DNA from: Staphylotrichum longicolle
Taxonomy: Eukaryota > Ascomycota > Sordariomycetes > Sordariales > Chaetomiaceae
Assembly (NCBI GenBank): GCA_019096155.1
Contig: JAHCVI010000005.1
Span: 3,358,468-3,422,467 of the forward strand
Direction: 5' to 3'
DNA length: 64,000 bases
Position numbers and translations under genes: made by a program
The notes under the pieces: generated by a model
The model's input: the letters and a program-made list of their open reading frames with translations, nothing else
Database searches by the model: none
Told to the model about the DNA's origin: nothing
Shown: positions 20,665-30,433 of the stretch, one piece after another
How positions within the stretch are numbered: the first letter of the stretch is position 1
How the letters are laid out: each line of letters begins with the position of its first letter

Positions 20665-23525
20665 TCACATGCTAAACGCCGAAGTCAGGTTGCGCCGAGC
20701 GGCAACATCAACAGTGAGGTGCTTGAACTGGTCCTCGAGCGAGCTCACGCCGTTGGGAGGGCAATTCTCTCCGCGCTTCTCTGGGACCGAGAGCAAGGTG
20801 CCGCCGTTGTCACCAAGATCCTGAACGTCAAACTTGCCCAAGGCATCTCTCGCCGCGGTCAGCTGGTTCGTGTTGAGTGACGGGGTCAGGGACGCGGCGG
20901 CGTGAGGGGCGTAATGCGGCAGGTACCCTTGAGCGGTTGTCGACGACAGCGCACTGCTGGTCGGTCCCTTTTTCAGCACCGCCTGCCAGAGCTTGGCACT
21001 GCTTTCGATCGTGAGCATTTCTTCCAGAGCATCTTTCAGAGTCCAGATCATACCTTGGGTTCTCCGAACGCCGGTCAATCGAACCGACAGAACTGGCATC
21101 CATGCTGTCCTCGCGGCACTGGATGGGTGCTCCGCCCGTCATGAAATCGTCCGCGCCGCTGTTGATCTGCGTCTCAAACGAGACGGTCCTAGTAAGTCTG
21201 CCTGAGGTGCAGTTGTCCTCGCTGACTGACATGCCCTTTGAGTCAGCCCGCGGTACAGGAGTCATGGGCCGGAACGGATCGCCGTCGGTATCGGTCGTGC
21301 GGCAGTCACTCTCCCGCGCAGGATCGACCGAGCGCTCCTTGACAGGTGACGGTGGATAGAAATGCTTCCCATCAAACTTGGGCAACCCCTTGACGGCGGA
21401 CTTGGGCGCCTTTCCCCAGTACAGAAACCGGGCGCGGCGCTCCTCCTCAGTCAGAGGCCGCTTGTAGATGTAGTCTTGGTCCCTAGCTGTGCGAGGATTG
21501 ACGCCCTTGGGAAGCGTGCCGAGCAAGTACGGCACGCCAAAACTGGCCTGCTGCTTGGCCCCGTTGTCACCGGACCGGCTCGAGGTATCAGAGACACTTG
21601 GGTTGCTCTCGGTGCGCTGAGTTGGAGCGCTGGGCGCGGTGAATGGCTGGGAGACCGAGCGGTGGTCGTTCAGTCGCATGTGTTCCAGGCTCTTGGATTC
21701 CGCTGCAAGGAGCCTCCTCTCTGCCTCTTCATAGGCTTTCAACTCCCTAGCATACTTACTGCTTGTCCAGGTCGAAGCGTAACCGCGGGGCTGGAAGATG
21801 GGGGCCAGAGCCGCATCCGTCGGGAGGCTCTGCAAGCCGTTGATGCCCGGAAACACGGGCTCCATGGGGCTGCGGAACATGGCCTTGCCGCCCTCGCCAA
21901 TGTTGGTGTTGAGTCCGTAACTGGCAAGAGCAATCCGCCGGTTGATTGCCTCGTCCATTTCCTTCTGAATGGGCGGGGCTCCGTATCCCAACGGCGCAGT
22001 CTGCACTGGCTGCTGAGATGGAACTCGGGCTTGTTCAGCGATGGGAGCGGGTTGAGATGGTTTCTTATCCTCCTTCCCGTCGGTGCTTTTGCAATGCGCA
22101 GCCTCATACTCAAGCTGAGTCTTGAGCGTCGTTTCAAAGGTGTGGATGTGACCCTTGATGATCTGAATTCTCTGCTCCATCTCCTTCTCGTCAATCTGAT
22201 GTCGGTTGTACTGCAGCTGATCCTCGTGGTATTTGAGGTTTTGCTTGAACGAGGCAATTTGCTTCTTTGTGATGTCGCTGGGTCTAATTGACGAGATTGG
22301 CGGCGCTGTAGCCGCATTGAAGTTGGCATTAGCTGGGACAATGTGGTTGACAACGGGCGGGATTCCAGAGAGGCTTTGGTTAGAGGGTGCATATGCGGAC
22401 CCTGGAGCCGCCGTGCCGGCCTGAGTTTGTTGTGGTTGCATATAATGGGCTGGGAGTTGCGGTGTGACTGCTTGCGGGATGCCAACCATCTGGATGGGAA
22501 CCATCTGATTGCCGAGAGGGCCGGGGAACGCTCCGACCGGGTACATGATTTGACCGTTGTAGTAGAATGGCTCAGGAAGCGAAGTCTTGATCTTGCTCTG
22601 CTTGTCATCGTCGGCTGCCTTTGTGTTGTGCACGTCTTTCAAAGCATTGCCCGGCGCAAGCGCTCCCATGGCAGCAGGGTTCACAGCAGCCTGGGCAAAG
22701 GAGAAGCCCGGAGGCAGCTGAGTTCCCAATGCCATCGGCAAGAACGAGACTGGAGCCTGAATTGGCTGAAATCCAGGGGGGTATCCGGTCACGAGCTGGG
22801 GAAGGACTGGCACAGGTTGACCGAGACTGGCGGAGGCAACGAACGGCTTGCTCACCACTGTGGTATCTGGCACGCTCTGTGTTTCCGCCATGAGAGAGCT
22901 GTCGCTTGCACGCTTGGTGGTGGGCGATGGCGGACCGCGGGTATTGGGAACAATGCGCCCGCCAGCCGTGACTCGGACATGCGTTGGAGAGACTACCGCC
23001 TTGTAGAAACGCTGGAAGCCTTCGTCACGCTGAGCCGGTACTCCTGTGGGTGCAGGAATGGGCTCGAAAGTCGCAGTCTCCATCTCGCTCCGGCCTCGGT
23101 ACTTCCACTGCATTGGGCGTGAAGGGTCGTGTGGCTCCTGGACGGCGTCTCGGGCAGCTTCTCGGGCGGGGTCCCGGGTAAGGGGGCGCATGGAGTTCTG
23201 AGATGCCTCTCGAGCGAGCTCACGGCCCATGCGACGGCTCACAGTGCCCTTGAACACGAGTTCTTCAGAAGTCACAGACGAGTCGTCTTTGTGTCTGGTT
23301 GTTGGCGGTCTGCAATTGGAACCTGAACCAGAGGAGGCCTCGCTTCCTGAGCGACGAACAATGTCGGCTGTGGTGTTTGGTCAGTTGGAAGACAGGCCGG
23401 CATGAACACAATAAAGCTCAGAACATACCAATCTCTGGATTTCCAGCCTTGGCTAAGAAGTCCTGTGAAGCCGGAGTCGCACGAAGACCCATCAACTCGG
23501 TGAGAGTGTAAGTCCGACGAGCCAT
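20665..23525 (-). CDS. Large disordered protein with N-terminal eIF4E-binding-like motif
   Basis: Exon 1 (23525-23429) and exon 2 (from 23367) join in frame at NPEI|ADIVRRSGSE. The N-terminus MARRTYTLTELMGLRATPAS contains YTLTELM at residues 6-12, a fit to the canonical eIF4E-binding motif Y-x4-L-phi seen in 4E-T, Caf20 and Eap1. The rest is Pro/Gln/Ser-rich and mostly disordered, with one predicted coiled coil (SFKQNLKYHEDQLQYNRHQI, then EKEMEQRIQIIKGHIHTF). It also has conserved-looking blocks near EAERRLLAAESKSLEHMRL and near RPLTEEERRARFLYWGKAPK. The C-terminal 110 residues (TLKDALEEMLTIESSAKLWQ ... LEDQFKHLTVDVAARRNL) are in another frame. Either a 55-nt intron at 21053-20999 (GTATGA...AAGCAG) or a one-base error near 21040-21055 links them. 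An upstream in-frame Met at 23933 would add 136 residues of dubious composition. I chose 23525 because an acceptor-like CCACAG directly precedes it. Function is inferred from the motif only. Confidence 0.7.
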
Positions 23526-24960
23526 GCTGTGGTTGATATGGGCAAACAGGTAGTAGGTCCGATGTCGCGGCGGGTAGTACCAGCGGAACAGAGTTGGATG
23601 TAGACTGTCGCGGCCGAAGACTGATGGCAGTGACTGGATGACAAAGGCGACAATGGGCGGCACCGGAACACTCTCGCTGCCTCGGTCTGTCAGTTTCTGC
23701 TCCTCCAGCTGCGATACAATAAATTTTGGCAGAAGAGATCTGTAGGAGGCCAGTGGACTGTTTGCCACGAGCGAGTCAATCTTGACTTCAACAAACTTGC
23801 AGCGGTTGTGCAGTTGAAGAAGGTGCTTGATGGCAAACAATGTAGGGGGGGTGATGTTGCCATCGGCACACTGGAGATCTTTCAGGTTCTTAAGCAAGCG
23901 CCGAGCCCGCCTGCGATGGGAAGGCGATCTCATTGTTGTATTTGGGATCCAAAGACAAAAAATAAACTTTTGTGGTTTTTGGCTCGCCAGTCGGCGATGT
24001 GAGGTGATGTGATGTGGGTGATTTTCAAGTTCGGTAGCCAGTGGGAGGTGGATGGGTGGTGAGAATATTACTTACTAGAACGTGATGGGCCTGGTGGCTG
24101 GCAGAAAGCTGAGGTCGGTGTAGGATGACGTTGGAGGGTCGCTCGTTGCGAGCGAGATGGAGAGTGAGACCAGCAAGCAAGTTGGTTCCAGATGGTTTTG
24201 TGAGAACAAGGGGGGGATCGGAGGGAGGACGCGAGGTTTTGGGCCCAAGACGCAAAATTTCCCAAAAGTACAGGAAGAGAGGGTGCAGCAAGGCGGCAGA
24301 CTGCGTTGCTGGTCCTGAAGAGAGAGCTGGACAAAGAACAAGAGGTGGGCGATGCAAAATGTTGAGGCGATGACGGGTGCGGGGGAAGAGAGGTAGAACG
24401 GGCGGAAAAGAGTGGAAGAAACGAGACTCGGGGAAATGCACAGCAGCAGAGGTCCCATGGGCAAGGGTCAATGGGCCGGAAAGATCAAGAAGGCCCGTGA
24501 AAGAAGAAACTTTTGAGACGGGCAATGCGGGAAGGGACGCGTTGCAGGGTAAGCGATTTCACTGAGATCTGAAGTAAACACGAGACCAAGAGCAGGAAGG
24601 TACCCCAAACACTGTCCGGGTGAAGATGGAGCAAGGGGAAACATGGAAGGTGCATACTAAAATCATGGCGCCATCGTTCAGACGCATGATGAGATAGAAA
24701 AAGTGATCAAGATACTTCTCTAGAGCTCGGAAACAAGCCGCAGTCCTCTATTGCAGCTTTTGTCGGTGAATTGCGATTTTGTTGGCACCATTCAGGGGTG
24801 TAAACAGACCACACTCTGGTCACGGATTATACACCGTAACCACCATGCAAGCAACCAAGTGACTCACGGGGGTCGTTGAATCGGCATGGCCTCAAAGAGT
24901 AGATAATTTGCAAGGGTATATCGCATTCGGTGTGTAGCACTTACTCCATCCATCTCGTCC
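23526..24960. other. Upstream region of the eIF4E-binding-like gene and ARP10 3' flank
   Basis: About 1.43 kb between two - strand genes. An open frame at 23933-23526 is in frame with the downstream gene and may be a longer N-terminus or a leader with a 5' UTR intron. From 23940 to 24960 I see only shadow frames in GA-rich DNA. Confidence 0.45.
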
Positions 24961-26718
24961 TCAGTTGGCCCCCCATACACCCAGCGTCCACGCCGACCCA
25001 GCAGCCGAGCCCCTGATCAACCCACCCGCGCCGATACTTTGTCTCTGTGTCTTCTGATCAATGTCACTCGCTTTTCCGGCTCCCGCGGCACCGTGCAACA
25101 ACCAAGCATCACGATCAATGGTGGCAATCGCGGGTGTCTTGAGATGAGTGACCAAGCTCGCCCCGCTCCAGGCACCCAGCGACTCGATGGCTCTCATCTC
25201 GCCTTGGACTCGAGGTCTCCTGTCGGTACCCCGATTCAGTTGCTCCTCAATGGGGTCGACCTCGGTTATGGTATTCACTGCGTCGTGCCAGACCCCGTCA
25301 TGTTCCTCGCCTTCACCGGGCTGCGATGTCGCACCTGTTGGACCGTTGCCCGTGTGACCGGCTACCCTTTTCTTCAGCTTTGGGTTGGTCCGTAGTTTCT
25401 CCACGCCCTTGCCTTGGACAGGGTCCCAGCCTCGCGTTGCTACGAGGTGAGAGACCTCATCGAATATCCTCTTGCGCAGCCCGAGGACATTTGCGCAGCC
25501 ACCCGTGAAAATGATGCGAGACATGCACAATGCCCGTACGTCAACTGGTAACTGGAGAAGACTGCGGTATACCAGCAGGTGCAAGGGTAACTCGTGATCA
25601 TCGAAGCTGGTGAGTGAATACTGAGAGTCGAAGAAGGCATCCTCGCACGGCTCGGCAAGGGTGTCGAAAGGTAGCTCCAGCGACGTTGGTGTTGACCCAG
25701 ACCTCAAAGGAACTGTAACTAACCCGCCCTTCGCGGATAATGGGCGATCTGCGCTCTCGCTTTCGTCATGCTCGTAGAGAGTTTCCAAGGTCTCGGACGA
25801 GGATCGTCTCGGGTCGGAAGCCGGACAAGGCTTGCACCAAACCATGCGGGTAGCGATATCGCTACACTCCTCAAAACTAAAAACATGGTCTTGACCGTCG
25901 TTGGATTGCTTCTGAGTCCCAGGGAGGTGTTTCGCCAGCAGCCTGTGAGTCTGCTCCACAAGCGACCTGCCTCCACGGACGCTTCGCTTGGAGGCAACCT
26001 CGCGGTACTCGTAGATGCTCGACACGACTGTCTCGCTCCAACCAAGGTCCACGACGAGGGCTGACCGTACTCCAGCACCGACAGCTAGAGCAATCGGTGA
26101 TGAGAGCAGCGAGACCGTTGGTGGCTGAAACCGGGTGAAGACGCTGTCCAGGGCGGCGGACAGTAATGGGATGGGTAGGGCGGAAGGAAGGATCCAGACC
26201 ATCCTTCGTGGGCGCGAATCAATGAGCATGTATCTGACATACTTATCAGCAAGTTGGATACATAAAAAACAAGCAGACACAACCCACTTTGTAAACGCCT
26301 CCCTCAAGGCTCTCTCAACCTTGTCGCCCACCAGGCCAAGCTCAACCTCGCGGACATCATACTGCCACAGCTCATGGTCCTTACCCCACAGACCGCCAGC
26401 GGCCGCGCTCCTCCAATCACGGCGGTAGTCCGGCTGCCATTCCCTGAAATCGCCGGCCCGGCGCTGCTGATCCGGTCCAAACCATACACAACCCCTTGGT
26501 GCTGGATCCCCCGAGAAGCCGACCTGCAACTTCCGCGTGCCGAACTCGATGATGATGATCTCTTCGTCAGCGCGGAGGCTAGATGGCGACCCAAAGTTGG
26601 ATGGAATGGGCCGCAGTGGTGTCGACGGCCCACTCTGGTGATGCGCAGCTCCGGAGGGCGATCGGATGTTAGCGACCGTCCGGTGCGGAAGCGGTGCTGA
26701 ACCCGCTGGCGCCGACAT
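24961..26718 (-). CDS. ARP10: Actin-related protein Arp10/Arp11 (dynactin pointed-end subunit)
   Basis: A divergent actin-fold protein of the Arp10/Arp11 group, called RO-7 in Neurospora, that caps the pointed end of the dynactin Arp1 filament and supports dynein transport. Exons 26718-26288 and 26233-24961 give 567 residues. After a disordered N-terminus come EEIIIIEFGTRKLQVGFSGD (phosphate-1-like, without the actin DNGSG), MVWILPSALPIPLLSAALDS, SALVVDLGWSETVVSSIYEY (phosphate-2-like) and MSRIIFTGGCANVLGLRKRI (adenosine motif). It is longer than actin through inserts (about 280-330 and 440-500), as is usual for fungal Arp10. The intron at 26287-26234 is 54 nt without an in-frame stop, so unspliced RNA would encode an extra 18 residues. 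The start codon is 420 bp from the divergent YEN1 start. Confidence 0.87.
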   Translation of the reverse strand: MSAPAGSAPLPHRTVANIRSPSGAAHHQSGPSTPLRPIPSNFGSPSSLRADEEIIIIEFGTRKLQVGFSGDPAPRGCVWFGPDQQRRAGDFREWQPDYRRDWRSAAAGGLWGKDHELWQYDVREVELGLVGDKVERALREAFTKWVVSACFLCIQLADKYVRYMLIDSRPRRMVWILPSALPIPLLSAALDSVFTRFQPPTVSLLSSPIALAVGAGVRSALVVDLGWSETVVSSIYEYREVASKRSVRGGRSLVEQTHRLLAKHLPGTQKQSNDGQDHVFSFEECSDIATRMVWCKPCPASDPRRSSSETLETLYEHDESESADRPLSAKGGLVTVPLRSGSTPTSLELPFDTLAEPCEDAFFDSQYSLTSFDDHELPLHLLVYRSLLQLPVDVRALCMSRIIFTGGCANVLGLRKRIFDEVSHLVATRGWDPVQGKGVEKLRTNPKLKKRVAGHTGNGPTGATSQPGEGEEHDGVWHDAVNTITEVDPIEEQLNRGTDRRPRVQGEMRAIESLGAWSGASLVTHLKTPAIATIDRDAWLLHGAAGAGKASDIDQKTQRQSIGAGGLIRGSAAGSAWTLGVWGAN

Positions 26719-27138
26719 TCTGGGTGGGTGAAAGTCAAACTATGACGACATGGATTTCAGCTGGTCAAATGAGTTGACAGAAAAAAGAAGAGGGGTTTAT
26801 TTCACTTTCTCTGACCCAATATTCCGACTTGACCTTGATGGTCTTGAATTGAGCTTAACAGGAGCGCGTTTGAAGCCGCCGCGCACTCTGTCCCGATAGA
26901 TGCATATCTGTAAATTGCTTGCAGCTAAATCAAACAACTGGTGGCTGTGACAACCCCTGCCCGTCTCCCAAAAGCGGAATAACGTCAACAAAGCAGGCAG
27001 CTTCACTGCGTCAACCTCCATTTGCATCGCGCAGGTTCGCACCCAAAACCGCAGCCTTCGAATTGCCTGACTTCTTTGATTATTATGGGTTTGTAACCAC
27101 TTCTTTTGGAATTTTTGGAGGGACTGAAAGCTGTCACG
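26719..27138. other. Divergent promoter region ARP10/YEN1
   Basis: 420 bp between two divergent start codons. No coding content. It should contain both promoters. Confidence 0.65.
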
Positions 27139-29964
27139 ATGGGTATCAAAGGGTAAGCAAAGCTATCCTGGTCCAAGTCGCCCCAGTCGAATCCGTGATA
27201 CAGAAGCTCACAGTGGCGGGATAGAATCTACAAAGAAATCGGCTCAGGCAGCCGTATATCTCTCTGCAAACTCGCCGTCGACACACTCGAGCAGACTGGC
27301 CGACCACTCCGTTTGGCCATTGATTTTTCAATATGGCAGTTTCAAGTCCAAGCAGCTAAGGGTCTGTGTCTCTCCTCCTCTGCTTCTCCCCTCCGTGTCG
27401 TCTACTGACAACCCCCCTCTCCCCATCAAGTGGCGCCAACCCGAATCCGCACCCCTCTCCTACCGCTCGTCCGCCTCCTCAGCTAGCCCATCCACCCATC
27501 TTCGTCTTCGACGGCCCCAACAAGCCCGCAAGCGCACAAGCGCTCCGCGGCCGCAACGGCGACAAGGTGGCCACGTCCATGGCGAAGCGCATGATACGCC
27601 TCTTTGGCTTTGCCGCCCACGACGCCCCCGGCGAGGCCGAGGCCGAGTGCGCCCTGCTCCAGCAGCAGGGCGTCGTCGACGCCGTGCTCAGCGAGGACGT
27701 GGATACCATCATGTTTGGCTGCCAGAGGACGCTGCGGAACTGGTCCGCCGAGGGGCAGAAGGGGTCCAAGACGCCGACGCACGTGTCCATGTACGATGCC
27801 GCCGCCGTGGCGGCGGGGCCGAGCGGGCTGGACAGGGAGGGGATGGTGCTCGTGGCGCTGATGAGCGGCGGGGATTACCTCCCAGAGGGTGTGCCCGGGT
27901 GCGGCGTCAAGGTTGCCTGCGAGGCGGCGCGGGCAGGGTTTGGGCGGGACCTGTGCCGGATTAAGAGGGCGGACAGGGACGGCCTGGCGGCGTGGAAGGT
28001 GAGGCTACTGCATGAATTGCGGACGAACGAGAGCCGCTTCTTCCGGACGCGGCACAAGGCGTTGGAAATTCCCGAGAGCTTTCCAAACGTTGAGATTCTG
28101 CGGTACTACACCCATCCAGTCGTATCGCAGGAGGCGACTGTCGAAAGGTTAAGGAGGGAGTTCCCTCCCTCCAGGGCGGTGGATATTATCGGCCTGCGCG
28201 AGTTTGCAGGTGAGACATTCGACTGGGCGTTCCGGAACGGCGCGATCAAACTTATCCGCGTTCTGGCGCCGAGCCTCTTGGTTCAGGAGTTTCTCGAGAG
28301 ATATGTGTCTCCGGAAGGAGACGATGATGACCTCGACCGTAAGCAGAAAGAGGAGTTGGCGCTTGTCAAGGCGATCTCGAGTAAGAGGGCGCACTTCAGC
28401 ACCGACGCCACACCCGAACTGCGCGTCTCGTTTGTTCCGGCCAACATCGTCAAGCTGGACCTTAGTACGGAGCCAGAAGAAGAGGTGGAGGCATATGGCC
28501 GCAGCGGCATTGCTCTCAATAGCGATGATGAGTTTGATGATGAAGCTGCCGAGGAGCTTGGTGATGAACAACCGAAGAGCTCGACCGCCAGAAAGCCCTT
28601 TGATCCGTTTCAGCCAGACCTGATCTGGGTCCCAGAAACGGTTGCAAAGTTGGGGATACCCCTGACCGTGGAGGACTGGGAGGGAAAGCAGCGACTCAAA
28701 GAGCAACGAGCTGCTGCAAAGGGCACCCGAAAGCTGAGGGCCAAAAAGACGGACATGCCCGTTGGCGCCCTGGACAAGTACGTCCGGGTGACCAAGAGCG
28801 CGGTTGAGAGCCCAGCCAAGGAGTCGCTGGGTCCTGGGCTCGGCTTGTCACCTTCGAGGATCAGCAGCCAGTGCAGTCCGCCAGCGCCCAGGGGAAGAAG
28901 TAAGCAGTCCAAGAAGACCTCCACCTCTTCCCAGGCCAAGCCGTCGGCGGACGTGAACCCCTGGACACTCGCGAACTCACAAGCCAGTCCCAGGGCCACC
29001 AAATTTCTTCCACCTCCCGCCTCGCAAGCCCAGCTTAAACCCATCTCTGCCCGGGACCCGATTATTCTCTCATCTAGCCCCGTCGTGCCTGCGTCACCTG
29101 CGGCTCGCGATACGGGCGTAATGTCTAGTCAAACGACGCCAACCAAGACAAAACGACGAGCTCTCCACCGGAGGACACTCTAACCCCGATTCCGTGTTTT
29201 AGTCCATCTCCGAGTTCAAGAGAGCAACGGCTATCTGTCTCGGAGAACGCTAAGCATGAGGACTCCGCTGCGGGCGCCCTCCAGCAAGGAAGGCCAGGCC
29301 GCCTAAGAGGGCCAAGAGCGGAGGGGATAACACCTCGAAATATCCTCAACGCAGAGGTCTATCAAGGCTTTTGGCCGGATCCAAAAGATCACCAGCCGGG
29401 GGCCACCATAAAGAGCGCGGCGCCCGCTACACAGCCCATCGAGATTCTCTTCGACGATGACGATTTTCCATCCCCTCCATTCAAGCAACCCACGGCGAAC
29501 GCCCCAAGCCTACCAAACCGGGCCACACCCTCCCCCGAAATAACACCTTCAGCGTCCCAAGCGACGACGACCCCTTCGCCTCTCCGCCCCCGCCACGCCG
29601 CACATCACCACTCCCTCCACCAAACCCCACACCCGCACCAGCCTCCCTCACTACTGCCAAAGCCCCGCCTACGGAACACCACGCTGCCGCCAACGACCCA
29701 GACACACAAACAACCAAAACCCATACCACTGCGGCAAGAGCCGCCATCTTACCAGCGAAATCCGGCCCCACGACAAAACTCTACATCCCGCGCACAAGTC
29801 CCGGCGGGCGCGGCTACTTCAGCCAGCTCGAGGTCAGCCGCGACGAGGCCGACGACGTGCTGGCTGCCCACAACGCCTCACGATCTCAAGATGGGAGGGG
29901 GTTGAGCAGGAGGGCGTGGCGGCTCAGTGATATCGAGGTTTTAGACTTGACGGGTGAGGACTGA
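27139..29964 (+). pseudogene. YEN1: GEN1/YEN1-type Holliday junction nuclease, frame broken several times
   Basis: A Rad2/XPG-family structure-specific nuclease that cuts Holliday junctions. Exon 1 (27139-27152) MGIKG, exon 2 (27225-27361) YKEIGSGSRISLCKLAVDTL ... LAIDFSIWQFQVQAAK, and exon 3 from 27431. The XPG-I core is intact: DAPGEAEAECALLQQQGVVD, LSEDVDTIMFGCQRTLRNWS and the HhH entry LMSGGDYLPEGVPGCGVKVA. Between 27431 and 27560 the expected XPG-N segment (IRT..YRLVRLLS, then IFVFDGPNKP, then KR.KRS..RNGDK) is spread over three frames with a TAG at 27481. A stop at 29181-29183 ends the main frame early. Family-typical C-terminal sequence resumes in a second frame (IEILFDDDDFPSPPFK) and a third (TTKLYIPRTSPGGRGYF ... 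SDIEVLDLTGED, stop 29962-29964). At least five one-base changes are needed for one protein, so this is a decayed gene or a poorly assembled stretch. Divergent from ARP10. Confidence 0.8.
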
Positions 29965-30433
29965 TTGATTGATTTAATTGAATGGGGAATAATACCGGAT
30001 ATCTGGGGATGGGTACAGGAAGTGAAATGATTTTTGGGGGGTTTGGGGGATGTTTATGGACACGACACATGATATGCATGGATGGGTGATTGAAGGGGCA
30101 TGATGGTTATGAAATGGGATGAAGAGATTGATGGTTTCACCCTAAAACTTTCTCCACCGCATGCTCTGCGAGGTCTTTAGAAACACATGGTTGTCATTTG
30201 GCTGTAGCTTCAGAAAACAAGTTTCCACACTCGTGGTATTTCCATCTAACTGCTGCTGACGAAAGCCAATTTTAAAAGTACACAGCACGGTCTTTACCAA
30301 CCAGAAAACGAGAACATAGAAAAAGCAACTGAACAAAACAACGCCAGCCATCCGACCGTCACCCCGTTCCCCCAAAAACGCCCCACCACCAGTCAGCCAC
30401 TTCTCCTTTGAAGAGAGCGGAAAACACGAAGAA
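29965..30433. other. Convergent 3' flank YEN1/SNF12
   Basis: 469 bp between convergent stops; T/G-rich on the YEN1 side and A/C-rich on the SNF12 side, as expected of two 3' UTRs. No gene. Confidence 0.55.

Noticed and set aside
23526..23933. 136-codon N-terminal extension of the eIF4E-binding-like protein
   Set aside because: It is in frame, but its composition is poor in the usual coding pattern and an acceptor-like CCACAG directly precedes the inner ATG. Kept only as an alternative start.
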